Assembly (NCBI RefSeq): GCF_046630445.1
Contig: NC_092341.1
Location: forward strand, 4,254,001-4,318,000
DNA length: 64,000 nucleotides
Reading direction: 5' to 3'
DNA from: Rutidosis leptorrhynchoides
Taxonomy: Eukaryota > Streptophyta > Magnoliopsida > Asterales > Asteraceae
The position numbers were made by a program, and so were the translations under genes. Of the stretch, positions 24,501 through 36,640 are shown piece after piece; position 1 is the first letter of the stretch; each line of letters opens with the position of its first letter. The notes beneath the pieces were generated by a model, which worked only from the letters and a program-made list of their open reading frames with translations, was not told where the DNA came from and did not search any database.

Positions 24501-25224
24501 GACGATACAAACGCTTGAAGACATGCTACGAGCATGTGTTATTGATTTCGGAAACAGTTGGGATCGACATCTACCGTTAGCAGAATTTTCCTACAACAAC
24601 AGCTACCATTCAAGCATTGAGATGGCGCCGTTTGAAGCACTTTATGGTAGAAAGTGCAGGTCTCCGATTTGTTGGAGTGAAGTGGGGGATAGACAGATTA
24701 CGGGTCCGGAGATTATACAAGAAACTACCGAGAAGATCATCCAAATTCAACAACGGTTGAAAACCGCCCAAAGTCGACAAAAGAGCTACGCTGACATTAA
24801 AAGAAAAGATATAGAATTTGAAATTGGAGAGATGGTCATGCTTAAAGTTGCACCTTGGAAAGGCGTTGTTCGATTTGGTAAACGAGGGAAATTAAATCCA
24901 AGGTATATTGGACCATTCAAGATTATTGATCGTGTCGGACCAGTAGCTTACCGACTTGAGTTACCCCAACAACTCGCGGCTGTACATAACACTTTCCACG
25001 TCTCGAATTTGAAGAAATGTTTTGCTAAAGAAGATCTCACTATTCCGTTAGATGAAATCCAAATCAACGAAAAACTCCAATTCATCGAAGAACCTGTCGA
25101 AATAATGGATCGTGAGGTTAAAAGACTTAAGCAAAACAAGATACCAATTGTTAAAGTTCGATGGAATGCTCGTAGAGGACCCGAGTTCACCTGGGAGCGT
25201 GAAGATCAGATGAAGAAGAAATAA
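20686..25224 (+). CDS. gag-pol: Gag-Pol polyprotein of element B
   Basis: One frame of 1512 residues from the ATG at 20686; an upstream in-frame ATG at 20650 adds 12 residues but lacks family likeness. Counting from 20650: Gag core about 60-235 ([10 protein letters not shown]); an Asn-rich linker 261-319; two CCHC knuckles (C339/C342/H347/C352 and C387/C390/H395/C400); protease DSGA at 445; reverse transcriptase with D717 and FIDD (D781, D782); RNase H D928, E965, D990; integrase zinc finger H1116, H1123, C1153, C1156; integrase D1186, D1247, E1283 (D-X35-E). The end ([18 protein letters not shown]) resembles the chromodomain-like tail of chromoviruses. It stops at TAA after MKKK, where the related H protein continues with YPHLFP, so about ten residues are lost by a nonsense change. 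All catalytic residues are present. It encodes the particle, reverse transcription and integration proteins. Confidence 0.96.
21421..21612. repeat. CAA/AAC-rich codon array in gag
   Basis: A near-continuous run of AAC, CAA and AAT triplets encodes the Asn-rich linker between the Gag core and the zinc knuckles. Element H has a shorter equivalent (about 54909-54961). Confidence 0.85.
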
Positions 25225-25270
25225 CCGCATCTATTTCCAGAAGATTCGTCAACACCTTCAACAGCTTAAA

Positions 25271-25304
25271 ATTTCGGGACGAAATTTATTTAACGGGTAG
25301 GTAC
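25271..25304 (+). promoter_or_regulatory. Polypurine-tract region of element B
   Basis: TTTCGGGACGAAATTT followed by TAACGGGTAGGTAC abuts the 3' LTR start at 25305. The same layout is seen beside the LTRs of A and, with changes, H. Confidence 0.7.
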
Positions 25305-28300
25305 TGTAGTGACCCGAACTTTTCCATGTTTATATATATTAATTGAGATTTATATTTACATGATTAAATGTTTCCAACATGTTAAGCAATCAAACTTGTT
25401 AAGACTTGATTAATTGAAATATGTTTCATATAGACAATTGACCACCCAAGTTGGCCGGCGATTCACGAACGTTAAAACTTGTAAAAACGACATGACGATA
25501 TATATATGGATATACATATGGTTAACATGAGATTATGATAAGTAAGTATCTCCATAAGTATATTAACAATGAGTTATATACATATAAACAAGACTACTAA
25601 CTTAAGGATTTCGAAACGAGACATATATGTAACGATTATCGTTGTAACGACAGTTAAATGTATATATATCATATTAAGATATATTAATATATCATAATAT
25701 CATGATAATATAATAATTTAACATCTCATTAGATATAATAAACAATGGGTTAACAACATTAATTGAGATCGTTAACTTAAAGGTTTCAAAACAACACTTA
25801 CATGTAACGACTAACGATGACTTAACGACTCAGTTAAAATGTATATACATGTAGTGTTTTAATATGTATTTATACACTTTTGAAAGACTTCAAGACACTT
25901 ATCAAAATACTTCTACTTAACAAAAATGCTTACAATTACATCCTCGTTCAGTTTCATCAACAATTCTACTCGTATGCACCCGTATTCGTACTCGTACAAT
26001 ACACAGCTTTTAGATGTATGTACTATTGGTATATACACTCCAATGATCATCTCTTAGCAGCCCATGTGAGTCAACTAACACATGTGGGAACCATCATTTG
26101 GCAACTAGCATGAAATATCTCATAAAATTACAAAAATATGAGTAATCATTCATGACTTATTTACATGAAAACAAAATTACATATCCTTTATATCTAATCC
26201 ATACACCAACGACCAAAAACACCTACAAACACTTTCATTCTTCAATTTTCTTCATCTAATTGATCTCTCTTAAGTTCTATCTTCAAGTTCTAAGTGTTCT
26301 TCATAAATTCCAAAAGTTCTAGTTTCATAAAATCAAGAATACTTTCAAGTTTGCTAGCTCACTTCCAATCTTGTAAGGTGATCATCCAACCTCAAGAAAT
26401 CTTTGTTTCTTACAGTAGGTTATCATTCTAATACAAGGTAATAATCATATTCAAACTTTGGTTCAATTTCTATAACTATAACAATCTTATTTCAAGTGAT
26501 GATCTTACTTGAACTTGTTTTCGTGTCATGATTCTGCTTCAAGAACTTCGAGCCATCCAAGGATCCATTGAAGCTAGATCCATTTTTCTCTTTTCCAGTA
26601 GGTTTATCCAAGGAAATTAAGGTAGTAATGATGTTCATAACATCATTCGATTCATACATATAAAGCTATCTTATTCGAAGGTTTAAACTTGTAATCACTA
26701 GAACATAGTTTAGTTAATTCTAAACTTGTTCGCAAACAAAAGTTAATCCTTCTAACTTGACTTTTAAAATCAACTAAACACATGTTCTATATCTATATGA
26801 TATGCTAACTTAATGATTTAAAACCTGGAAACAAGAAAAACACCGTAAAACCGGATTTACGCCGTCGTAGTAACATCGCGGGCTGTTTTGGGTTAGTTAA
26901 TTAAAAACTATGATAAACTTTGATTTAAAAGTTGTTATTCTGAGAAAATGATTTTTATTATGAACATGAAACTATATCCAAAAATTATGGTTAAACTCAA
27001 AGTGGAAGTATGTTTTCTAAAATGGTCATCTAGACGTCGTTCTTTCGACTGAAATGACTACCTTTACAAAAACGACTTGTAACTTATTTTTCTGACTATA
27101 AACCTATACTTTTTCTGTTTAGATTCATAAAATAGAGTTCAATATGAAACCATAGCAATTTGATTCACTCAAAACGGATTTAAAATGAAGAAGTTATGGG
27201 TAAAACAAGATTGGATAATTTTTCTCATTTTAGCTACGTGAAAATTGGTAACAAATCTATTCCAACCATAACATAATCAACTTGTATTGTATATTATGTA
27301 ATCTTGAGATACCATAGACACGTATACAATGTTTCGACCTATCATGTCGACACATCTATATATATTTCGGAACAACCATAGACACTCTATATGTGAATGT
27401 TGGAGTTAGCTATACAGGGTTGAGGTTGATTCCAAAATATATATAGTTTGAGTTGTGATCAATACTGAGATACGTATACACTGGGTCGTGGATTGATTCA
27501 AGATAATATTTATCGATTTATTTCTGTACATCTAACTGTGGACAACTAGTTATAGGTTACTAACGAGGACAGCTGACTTAATAAACTTAAAACATCAAAA
27601 TATATTAAAAGTGTTGTAAATATATTTTGAACATACTTTAATATATATGTATATATTGTTATAGGTTCGTGAATCAACAGTGGCCAAGTCTTACTTCCCG
27701 ACGAAGTAAAAATCTGTGAAAGTGAGTTATAGTCCCACTTTTAAAATCTAATATTTTTGGGATGAGAATACATGCAGGTTTTATAAATGATTTACAAAAT
27801 AGACACAAGTACGTGAAACTACATTCTATGGTTGAATTATCGAAATCGAATATGCCCCTTTTTATTAAGTTTGGTAATCTAAGAATTAGGGAACAGACAC
27901 CCTAATTGACGCGAATCCTAAAGATAGATCTATTGGGTTTAACAAACCCCATCCAAAGTACCGGATGCTTTAGTACTTCGAAATTTATATCATATCCGAA
28001 GGGTGTCCCGGAATGATGGGGATATTCTTATATATGCATCTTGTTAATGTCGGTTACCAGGTGTTCACCATATGAATGATTTTTATCTCTATGTATGGGA
28101 TGTGTATTGAAATATGAAATCTTGTGGTCTATTATTATGATTTGATATATATAGGTTAAACCTATAACTCACCAACATTTTTGTTGACGTTTTAAGCATG
28201 TTTATTCTCAGGTGATTATTAAGAGCTTCCGCTGTCGCATACTTAAATAAGGACGAGATTTGGAGTCCATGCTTGTATGATATTGTGTAAAAACTGCATT

Positions 28301-28554
28301 CAAGAAACTTATTTTGTTGTAACATATTTGTATTGTAAACCATTATGTAATGGTCGTGTGTAAACAGGATATTTTAGATTATCATTATTTGATAATCTAC
28401 GTAAAGCTTTTTAAACCTTTATTGATGAAATAAAGGTTATGGTTTGTTTTAAAATGAATGCAGTCTTTGAAAAACGTCTCATATAGAGGTCAAAACCTCG
28501 CAACGAAATCAATTAATATGGAACGTTTTTAATCAATAAGAACGGGACATTTCA
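25305..28554 (+). mobile_element. 3' LTR of element B
   Basis: This LTR is 3250 bp, co-linear with 15451-18700 without indels and with only scattered substitutions. It ends GGGACATTTCA, followed by the target duplication GATAT. Confidence 0.95.
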
Positions 28555-30804
28555 GATATGATATGTCAAAACATTTGCATACGTGTCTATGGTATCCCAA
28601 GATTACATAATATATTAGAATACATGTATAATACAATATAAGTTAGCTAGGATATGATTTGTATAGATTGTTAAACATTTCCCGTAGCTAAAAAGATCAA
28701 AAATATCTAATCTTGTTTTACCCATAACTTCTTCATTTTAAATCCGTTTTGAGTGAATCAAATTGCTATGGTTTCATATTGAACTCTAATTTAAGAATAC
28801 AAATAGAAAAAGTATAGGTTTATAGTCTAAAATTTAAGTTACATGTCAATTACTAAAGAGGTAGTCATTTCCGTCGAAAGAACGACATCTTGATGACCAT
28901 TTTGAAAAACATACTTTCACTTTGATTTTAACCAAGATTTTTGGATATAGTTTCATGTTCATATGAAAAATCATTTTCCCAGAAGAACAACTTTTAAATC
29001 AAAGTTTATCATAGTTTTTAATTATCCAAACCAAAACAGCCCCCGGTTTCCCTACGACGGCGTATATCCGATTTTATGGTGTTCATCGTGTTTCCAGGTT
29101 TTAAATCATTAAGTTAGCATATCATATAGATATAGAACATGTGTTTAGTTGATTTTAAAAGTCAAGTTAGAAGGATTAACTTTTGTTTGCGAACAAGTTT
29201 AGAATTAACTAAACTATGTTCTAGTGATTACAAGTTTAAACCTTCGAATAAGATAGCTTTATATGTATGAATCGAATGATGTTATGAACATCATTACTAC
29301 CTCAAGTTTTCTGGATAAAACTACTGGAAATGAGAAAAATAGATCTAGCTTCAAAGGATCCTTGGATGGCTTGAAAGTTCTTGAAGCAGAATCATGACAA
29401 GAAAACAGTTCAAGTAAGATTTTCACTCGAAATAAGATTGTTATAGTTGTAGAAATTGAATCAAAGTTTGAATATGAATATTACATTGAATTAGAAATAT
29501 AACCTACTATAAATAACAAAGGTTCCTTGATCTTAGATGATTACTTGGAATGGATTAGAAAGCTTGGAAGTAGACTTGCAAACTTGGAAGTTTTCTTGAT
29601 TTTTATGAAACTATACTTATGGAATTTATGAAGAACACTTAGAACTTGAAGATGGAACTTGAGTGAGATCAATTAAATGAAGAAAATTGAAGAATGAAAG
29701 TGTTTGTAGGTGTTTTTGGTCATTGGTATATGGATTAGATATAAAGGATATGTAATTTTGTTTTCATGTAAATAAGTCATGAATGATTACTAATATTTTT
29801 GTAATTTTATGAGATATTTCATGCTAGTTGCCAAATGATGGTTCTCACATGTGTTAGGTGACTCACACAGGCTGCTAAGAGCTGATCATTGGAGTGTATA
29901 TACCAATAGTACATACATCTAAAAGCTGTGTATTGTACGAGTACGAATACGGGTGCATACGAGTAGAATTGTTGATGAAACTGAACGAGGATGTAATTGT
30001 AAGCATTTTTGTTAAGTAGAAGTACTTTGATATGTGTCTTGAAGTCTTTCAATAGTGTAAGAATACATATCAAAACACAACATGTATATACATTCTAATG
30101 GAGTGGTTAAGTCTTCGTTAGTCGTTACATGTAAGTGTTGTTTTGAAACCTTTAAGTTAACGATCTCAATTAATGTTGTTAACCCAATGTTTATTATATC
30201 AAATGAGATGTTAAATTATTATATTATCATGATATTATGATGTATGATTATCTCTTAATATGATATATATACATTAAAATATCGTTACAACGATAATCGT
30301 TACATATAAGTCTCGTTTCGTAATTCTTGAGTTAGTAGTCTTGTTTTTACATATGTAGTTCATTGTTAACACACTTAATGATATATTTAAATATCATTTT
30401 ATCATGTTAAATATAGTGTATCAATATCTTAATATGATACATATATATTTAGTAGACGTTATCATAACGATAATCGTTATATATATCATTTCGAGTTTCT
30501 TAACTTAGTAATCTCATTTCTTATGTATATCACACATTGTTAATATACTTAGTGAGATACTTACTCATCATAATCTCATGTCAACCATATATATATGTCT
30601 ATATATACCACAACATGTAGTTTTTACAATTTTGTAACGTTCGTGAATCGCCGGTCAACTTGGGTGATCAATTGTCTATATGAAACTTATTTCATTTAAT
30701 CAAGTCTTAACAAGTTTGATTGCTTAACACGTTGGAAATATTTAGTCATGTAAATATCAATCTCAATTAATATATATAAACAGGGAAAAGTTCGGGTCAC
30801 TACA
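28555..30804 (-). mobile_element. LTR of element D, right visible piece
   Basis: This continues the reverse-complement LTR broken by element B. It ends on the plus strand with GTTCGGGTCACTACA, the minus-strand LTR start TGTAGTGACCCGAAC. It is visibly diverged from the B LTR, with many substitutions and indels. Its right neighbour is an older LTR edge (F), so D itself inserted into F. Confidence 0.87.
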
Positions 30805-31017
30805 ATATATAACCATATATATGTCATCATATAGTTTTTACAAGTTTTAACGTTCGTGAATCACCGGTCAACTTGGGTGGTCAATTGTCTATATAAAACC
30901 TATTCCAATTAATCAAGTCTTAATAAGTTTGATTTCTTAACATGTTAGAAACACTTAATCATGTAAATATCAATTTCATTTAATATATATAAACATGGAA
31001 AAGTTCGGGTCACTATA
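30805..31017 (-). mobile_element. LTR edge of element F (fragment)
   Basis: These 213 bases repeat the first part of the same LTR family (compare 30630-30804) and end in GGTCACTATA, a decayed LTR start. D inserted within F, and F inserted within a Copia gag at 31018. The rest of F lies beyond the window. Confidence 0.75.
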
Positions 31018-31798
31018 GTTTGCCACAAATCCAACAAAATTTCTTATCCTTCTTGTTAAAACCATCGTTTTTACCTTGAAACTTATGTTTCTTTCCATTG
31101 AACTTTTTGTTGTTTTTGTTCTCACGTTTACCATCCTCAATCATGTTAATAGAGGATGATTCAACGTCCTTTTCTTTAGTCTTACCACCCTCTTGAACCC
31201 GTATTGATTCCTCAATACGTAGGGTGCCACCCAATTCAGTCAAGGACAACTCTTCCTTCGTATGCTTTAACATGTGTTTGAAAGTCTGCCATGATGGTGG
31301 CAGTTTGTCTATAATTGAAGACACTGAAATGGATTCATCCATTTTCAGATTGTGGTGTGTAAACTGTCCCGAAATTCGAAGAATTTCGTGGAACTGTTCC
31401 ATAACAGGCCTTGAATCCACCATTTTGTAATTATTGAAATTACTCACAAGAAACTTCTTACTAGAAGCATCTTCGGCCATGTATTTGGATTCAAGTGAAT
31501 CCCATAATTCCTCTGCAGTTTCTATAGATTGGTAAACATCAAAAAGAGCATCAGACATACCATTTAGAATGTGGCCACGACATATGAAGTCATCGTTATC
31601 CCACTTGTTTCTTCTCCTGATTTGATCCACAATTGCATCATCAGGAAGTTCCGGCATGGGGGTGGACAAAACATAAACAGCCTTCAACATAGTTAACGGA
31701 AACCGCATCTTCTGTTGCCATCTACAAAAAGTAACACCTTCAAATTTCTCCACTTTTGCAAACTTGCTTGTCATCTCTTTCATTGTTTCCCTAGACAT
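31018..31798 (-). pseudogene. gag: Copia-type gag, N-terminal part, cut by element F
   Basis: The frame starts at 31798 (MSRETMKEMTSKFAKVEKF) and runs open for about 260 codons. It has the UBN2/gag-polypeptide pattern of Ty1/copia elements: F.GVTFCRWQQKMRF, AEELWDSLESKYM, LPPSWQTFKHML, and a Lys-rich stretch. It ends at FCWICGK, the first half of the CCHC zinc knuckle, exactly where the F LTR begins. The remainder of gag and all of pol are missing from the window. No stop interrupts the retained part. It cannot make a working protein. Confidence 0.87.
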
Positions 31799-31962
31799 GA
31801 TTATACACAGAATACTTTATAGATTTATTAGAAAATGGGTATGAATTGGCTACCTAGATTCGTTCTTGAATTGTGTGTTTACTTTCGCTATAAAGTATTT
31901 CGACCCTGCGATTGCCTCGGTTGCACGAAATCTTTACAGGGATAAGACAAGAACGCAATCAG
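31799..31962 (-). mobile_element. Leader of the Copia element
   Basis: The segment between the presumed LTR and the gag start. I could not find a standard TGGTATCAGAGC primer-binding site on the minus strand, so the LTR/leader boundary is uncertain. Confidence 0.4.
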
Positions 31963-32574
31963 TGTTTTTGGCAACGAAATCACTGATCAAATTGTTAGAG
32001 AGTATATGTGTGTTTTATGTTTGTTGATGAATGCAGAATGAATGATAAAAACGTCCACAAACTGTTATGTAAAACAGTTAGACAATGAAAGGGTGTATCC
32101 CTTCATTGTAGGCGGGAAAAACTTGTTATACCGAAAAGGTATACCTATTGGAATGTACCATTTTATTGATAACGAGGTTCGGCGCTGCGCCGAGCCCCGC
32201 GAGGGGCGCTGCCCCCTCGACCCCTGCCCGCTCAACTGGGAGCGGGGCCCAAGCCAGGGGCGCTGCCCCTTGGACCCCGCAAAGGGGCGCAGCCCCCTTT
32301 ACCCCCGCATTTTGCACGACAGTTAGTAGCCAACTTTTACGAGCGTGTACTCCACACTCTCCGAACTCGTTGTTAAGTATAGCTAGCTAACACCTGCATT
32401 CAAGTAAATCGCAACTAACTAAAATGTACGTTAGATGAGACTAAAATCACCAACATGATACATCCCGGCTTGACGCAGGCAAAGACAATTAACCTCACCC
32501 CAAGACCTCTTGATTTATTTTGACTATCGATTTTATCCAATAAATTCCTAATAAGTTGGAAATATTTTCCTAAC
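31963..32574 (-). mobile_element. LTR of a Copia element (left edge uncertain)
   Basis: The right edge is clear: the minus strand starts TGTTAGGAAAATATTTCC, a common Copia LTR opening. The left edge is taken at a TG...CA fit and is tentative. A GC-rich block occupies 32178-32310. To the right (32575-32592), the minus strand reads TAGGGAGAGAT just before TGTTAGG, which looks like a Copia polypurine tract and is unexpected for a 5' LTR. Confidence 0.6.
32178..32310. repeat. GC-rich block with GGGGCGC(T/A)GCCCC-type units
   Basis: Several imperfect copies of a GGGGCGCTGCCCC palindrome-like unit alternate with TCGACCCC/TGGACCCC spacers. It is the only strongly GC-rich stretch in an AT-rich neighbourhood and lies inside the Copia LTR. 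Confidence 0.8.
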
Positions 32575-33669
32575 AATCTCTCCCTAATTGATTTGAATAA
32601 ACAATCGGTTACAAGATGTAAATATAGACTAAAAATAATTCTAATGTCCGTCTTTTAAGTTCCAATCATCTTGTATAATCTTCATAATTCTTAATAAATT
32701 GATCATTTAATTCTTTAGTCTTGATTCTCCTCTTTATTCTTATTGTAGCTCACATAGCTTCAACACCTTATCAGCACTTATGTGCAACCAAGACAAATCA
32801 TCAACTAACTTGAATATAACCGTGACACAATCGCATTTGAAAATATACATGTCACCACCGCTTAACCACTTGCTTATAAATATTGAACATATTAGTTGAA
32901 TCATCATCTTCATAAATGTTGATTATGCTGAGCTAACATCTGGTCTTCTTGTCAGAGAATGACCTCTTCTAAATCTGAGTTCGAAAGAGGTTAACTCAAA
33001 CGGGTCTGGCCAGATTTCAGTCTGGAGTCCAAGAGTATGAAGTCTTACGAGCCTTATCTCGTGTATGTGAGCTTGAGCCTGTATTATAGTCAGATTTTTT
33101 AAGTCTGAACTTTAGATTCAGTTTTGATTCTCAGTCTTGAGTTTGAGTTTTCAGACTCAGAATTACAACAGAACAAAAATACATATCTCCTTAAATATTC
33201 ATCAGATCAATCTGAAATTTAAACACCAAATAGATCCATATGTCATTAACATCCACAAGACAATCCAACAATTAGCGAATCCGAAATAATAGTTTAAAAT
33301 AGACTGCACAAACGGAATACACAAGTAGACTGTTGTGATTTCAAAAATTCATATCGTTTCTTAGACACATCCAATCACGATAAAATTTTTATACAACGAA
33401 CATATATATGTAATCAATAACATATCCAATAATCGTAAATATATAGATGATACCGAATATACAGTAACTATCTTACTGAAACTGCACTGAAAAACCCTCA
33501 AATTTCAGTAGCAGATTTCGATAATTAATATCTCTCAGTCTAAAGATTAGATCGAAATTTCCTTTCGGAGGAAATTACTTCCAAGTTTTGTGAACCTACG
33601 GTAAAAATTTCGTAACGATTGAACGGTTATGAGATATGATGATTTAAATATCGTCGCGTATAACATGAC
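32575..33669. other. Unassigned AT-rich sequence
   Basis: No gene is visible. The first bases look like a minus-strand Copia polypurine tract. Around 32990-33170 there are loose repeats of CAGTCTGAG/CAGACTCAG-type words. The rest may be decayed Copia 3' sequence, but no coding trace is left to prove it. Confidence 0.4.
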
Positions 33670-34027
33670 TGTAATACCCAAAAAATTTATGCTATTTTTA
33701 TTATAATTTTAAATTCCGAAGACGAAATTTCTTTTAAGGATGGTAGAGTTGTGATAAGGTGGCGTTCACTATTATGTACAACCATGCATTTTCAAATTAT
33801 AAAATTTATTATCAGATTTAATTGTACAATAATCTATGTTAATATTAGGTGGGCATCTTATCACCAAAACATAAAATGCCATGGATTCAAGCTCTAGCAC
33901 CGCCATAGTCACAATCGTTGAATGCTCTCATGTTATATATCGGGAGCCTCTGAGAGGTGGGGGTATTCAATCCCATGAACTCAAGAAAAAAGATTTCCGG
34001 AAGTCTACAAGAAAATTATTGATATTA

Positions 34028-34282
34028 TGCATCGTCGCAAATAAAAAAATTCAACGTCTGACCATTTCTGAATATAAAGAAAAGAGAAAAGAAAGTTTTT
34101 CTGTTGTGGGCCCCTATTATTTGAGGCGGCCTCTAAAATTAATCGCCGCAAAAGAGAGGTGGACCCACGTGGACCCAAAACGTAGTCAAAGAAACGAAAT
34201 TTTTTGTTGTTTAGCGACTTCTTGCGACGATGGACCCTCGCCAAAAAATGGATCGTCGCCCGTTCTACCTTTTCTAGTAGTG
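34028..34282 (-). mobile_element. CACTA (En/Spm) terminal fragment
   Basis: The plus strand ends CTAGTAGTG at 34282, the reverse complement of the CACTACTAG terminus. Subterminal GCGACGATCC/GCGAGG-type words follow inward, as is usual for CACTA ends. I could not place the opposite terminus, and the left limit is approximate. Confidence 0.6.
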
Positions 34283-34339
34283 TGCCCAACATGGAATTAA
34301 AAGCCGATTTGAGACGGTCTTGTTTACTGCCTAATCAAC

Positions 34340-34450
34340 CTTTGCCAAAAGGATGGCAGGTGTTGTGGATTTGAACGGGTGGTGGTTTCTGACATCTCGT
34401 TCGAACCCTCGTTAGTAACTACTAACAGGGTGGTCTAAAAAAAATCTCCT
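34340..34450 (+). mobile_element. SINE-like candidate with a B-box
   Basis: GTTCGAACCC, a polymerase III B-box form, lies at about 34399. It is preceded by an A-box-like GGCAGGTGTTGTGG near 34355 and followed by an A-rich run. Weak; no target duplication found. Confidence 0.3.
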
Positions 34451-36239
34451 ATAGTTTCCGGAACATGATGCATGCATGCATGTTGTGTTCCATTTTTGAA
34501 CTATAAGTAAAATGGATTGTCATTATCAATAGTAATAGATAGCCTTGCGACAACCATCAAATTACAAAAGAGATCAATTCAAAGATTTGGAAAATGTCAT
34601 GTCTGCTATACATACAATGCTGAGTTCAATTAATCATGTTATATCCTTTATACTTGAACTGATCTGCCCATTATTACATTAAACTACAAAGCAGATAACG
34701 GTTAAATTCACCTATTACACCTGTTTGAAAGGAATAGTTATTTTACACTAAAAGTTATATATTACAAACTACTATCATACAAAAAATGGATGATGTTATC
34801 TTAAATCATGCATATATGCAAATGCAAGTACGACATTGTCTATCCAACAAGGACAACTGTCCTGTAAATATTTGCCAACATGTCAATTTAAACTCATCTT
34901 CTTGAACATTACCGATGGAACATGTCAAATTGATTTTTGACATTAATATAAGGGCCCTTAATATAATTAACTAAATAGTGTATGTGGGGAACTTGAAGCT
35001 TTGTACTAATGGTGCAAAAATTAGTAATTTATTTATCTATTTATTTTTTTTTTGGAAAAATTACTAAAAATAAACTATAGTACTTAACCAAAATGATTAT
35101 TATCATAGTCGCTAATTATATGTAGGATTGACAACCTTAAGTGTTTAAAATCATCGATGATAAATTAAACTATTGTAAATTAAAACAAATATAACACATA
35201 TATTGTCTAGGATATTTACTCTTACATCTAGATTATAGAACTCATAGCTACTACCGTACGTAGAACTTGTTTAAAAAAATTTTACTAATAACATTTAGGT
35301 ACCTTTTTGAGTGGAGTTTTATAGACCATAATTATTTTGACGTGAAGATTACGAAATTTACCATAGTAATCCAAAAATTTAGGAGGGCCACATCCCTCAT
35401 TGGTCTACACAAAGCTCCGCCGATGGTGTATGTACAATTAACCCAAATCGATCAGAAGAAGAGCAAAACCAACGGAGAATGTGTTAAGGCGAGGAAGGTT
35501 TATATGCTTCTATGTGTATGTATGAATTTAACGCTCACAAATTAAAACTTTTAATTTCAAAATTGATGACTGCGACAATTAAATACTTACATTTGAGTGC
35601 TAAAATATTTACTGTTCATAATTATCTATATCTGGAGTGACATAATGATTTGAGGCCTAGACGTAAGAATACTGTTTTCCCTTTAGGTCATTTATTATTT
35701 CAAATGATCATGTCTATTGTTATTATTCGTTTATCAATATTTGACGCATTAGTTAGATTTGTTTTGTGACAAGAGTCCCTGAACATGTTTGTTTGTTAGA
35801 TTTTGACCCCGAGAGCCGCCTAACGAGGTGTGTTAGATATCTGAAAACTAGTAAATTCTCGTGTGTTATTGAGTATTAGTTTATTACCCATTTGATATCA
35901 TCAAACCCTAGTTCCATCTAGTTTGATTTTGATTCTTGGATTAAATCAAGTTTGGAAACTGATTTCGTGTTCTATATATAATCTTTAACAAGGTATGTGC
36001 ATCAAATCGATAGTTTAATCTTGTTTTAATTTAGAGTTTGCATTTACATGGATTTTAGCTAGATTCTTGCTTGAATATTGTGTTTATGTGTTTGTTAAAC
36101 TTGTCTGGTGATAGATAATTGATGTATGCGTGTCAGTGCATCTTCGTGGACCATCAATTGGACCAAAACTGTCCAAAATTATGATTTTGGGGTTGAAACC
36201 CATTGAAACTGTCGATATTATATGTTATTTAGCTCCATG

Positions 36240-36640
36240 TGAACGAGCCTTCGTTCGTGCAAAGGAGATCGTGGTTCGTGCGAACCACTTGGTGGTTCGT
36301 GCGGACGAGGGTTGGAACATGGTTCGAACTTACTAAGTCCTATTGTTCATGCGAATGCAATGTGCTTCGTGTGAAGCACCAACTGCTCCGTGCGAACTAG
36401 TGTTGTTTCGTACGAATGAGTTGTGGTAAACCAAACTTGATTCATTGAGCTGGTTCGTGCGAAGGAGCATGGGTTCGTACGAATGATGTGGTCGATCGTG
36501 CGACCCACATCTTGATCCGCACGACCCAGATTGTTTTGCGTTGTTGAGTTATTTTGACTCATCCGTGCGACCAAGGTGTTCTCTGCACGAATGAGGTGAC
36601 TCATCCGCACGGATGAAGGTCCCTCGTGCAGATGACTTGT
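36240..36640. repeat. Degenerate TTCGTGCG(AA) array
   Basis: At least ten imperfect copies of TTCGTGCGAA and its variants (TCCGTGCGA, TTCGTACGAA) are spread at irregular spacing over about 400 bases, without stable unit length. Similar arrays occur in some plant LTRs; the role is unknown. Confidence 0.7.

Larger units (their letters stand above)
15451..28554 (+). mobile_element. Element B: complete Tekay/Del-like Ty3/gypsy retrotransposon with extra ORFs
   Basis: A 13.1-kb element is flanked by the 5-bp duplication GATAT (15446-15450 and 28555-28559). Its order is 5' LTR, primer-binding site, acidic ORF, F-box ORF, Gag-Pol, polypurine region, 3' LTR. The LTRs are both 3250 bp and differ by roughly a dozen substitutions seen by eye, which marks a young insertion. 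Pol order is protease, reverse transcriptase, RNase H, integrase, with a short chromodomain-like end, as in chromoviruses. The long LTRs suggest the Tekay/Del branch, but the lineage call is inference. It sits inside the LTR of element D. Confidence 0.93.

Noticed and set aside
33881..34300. 139-residue frame
   Set aside because: It runs across a CACTA terminus and its subterminal repeats; no protein likeness.
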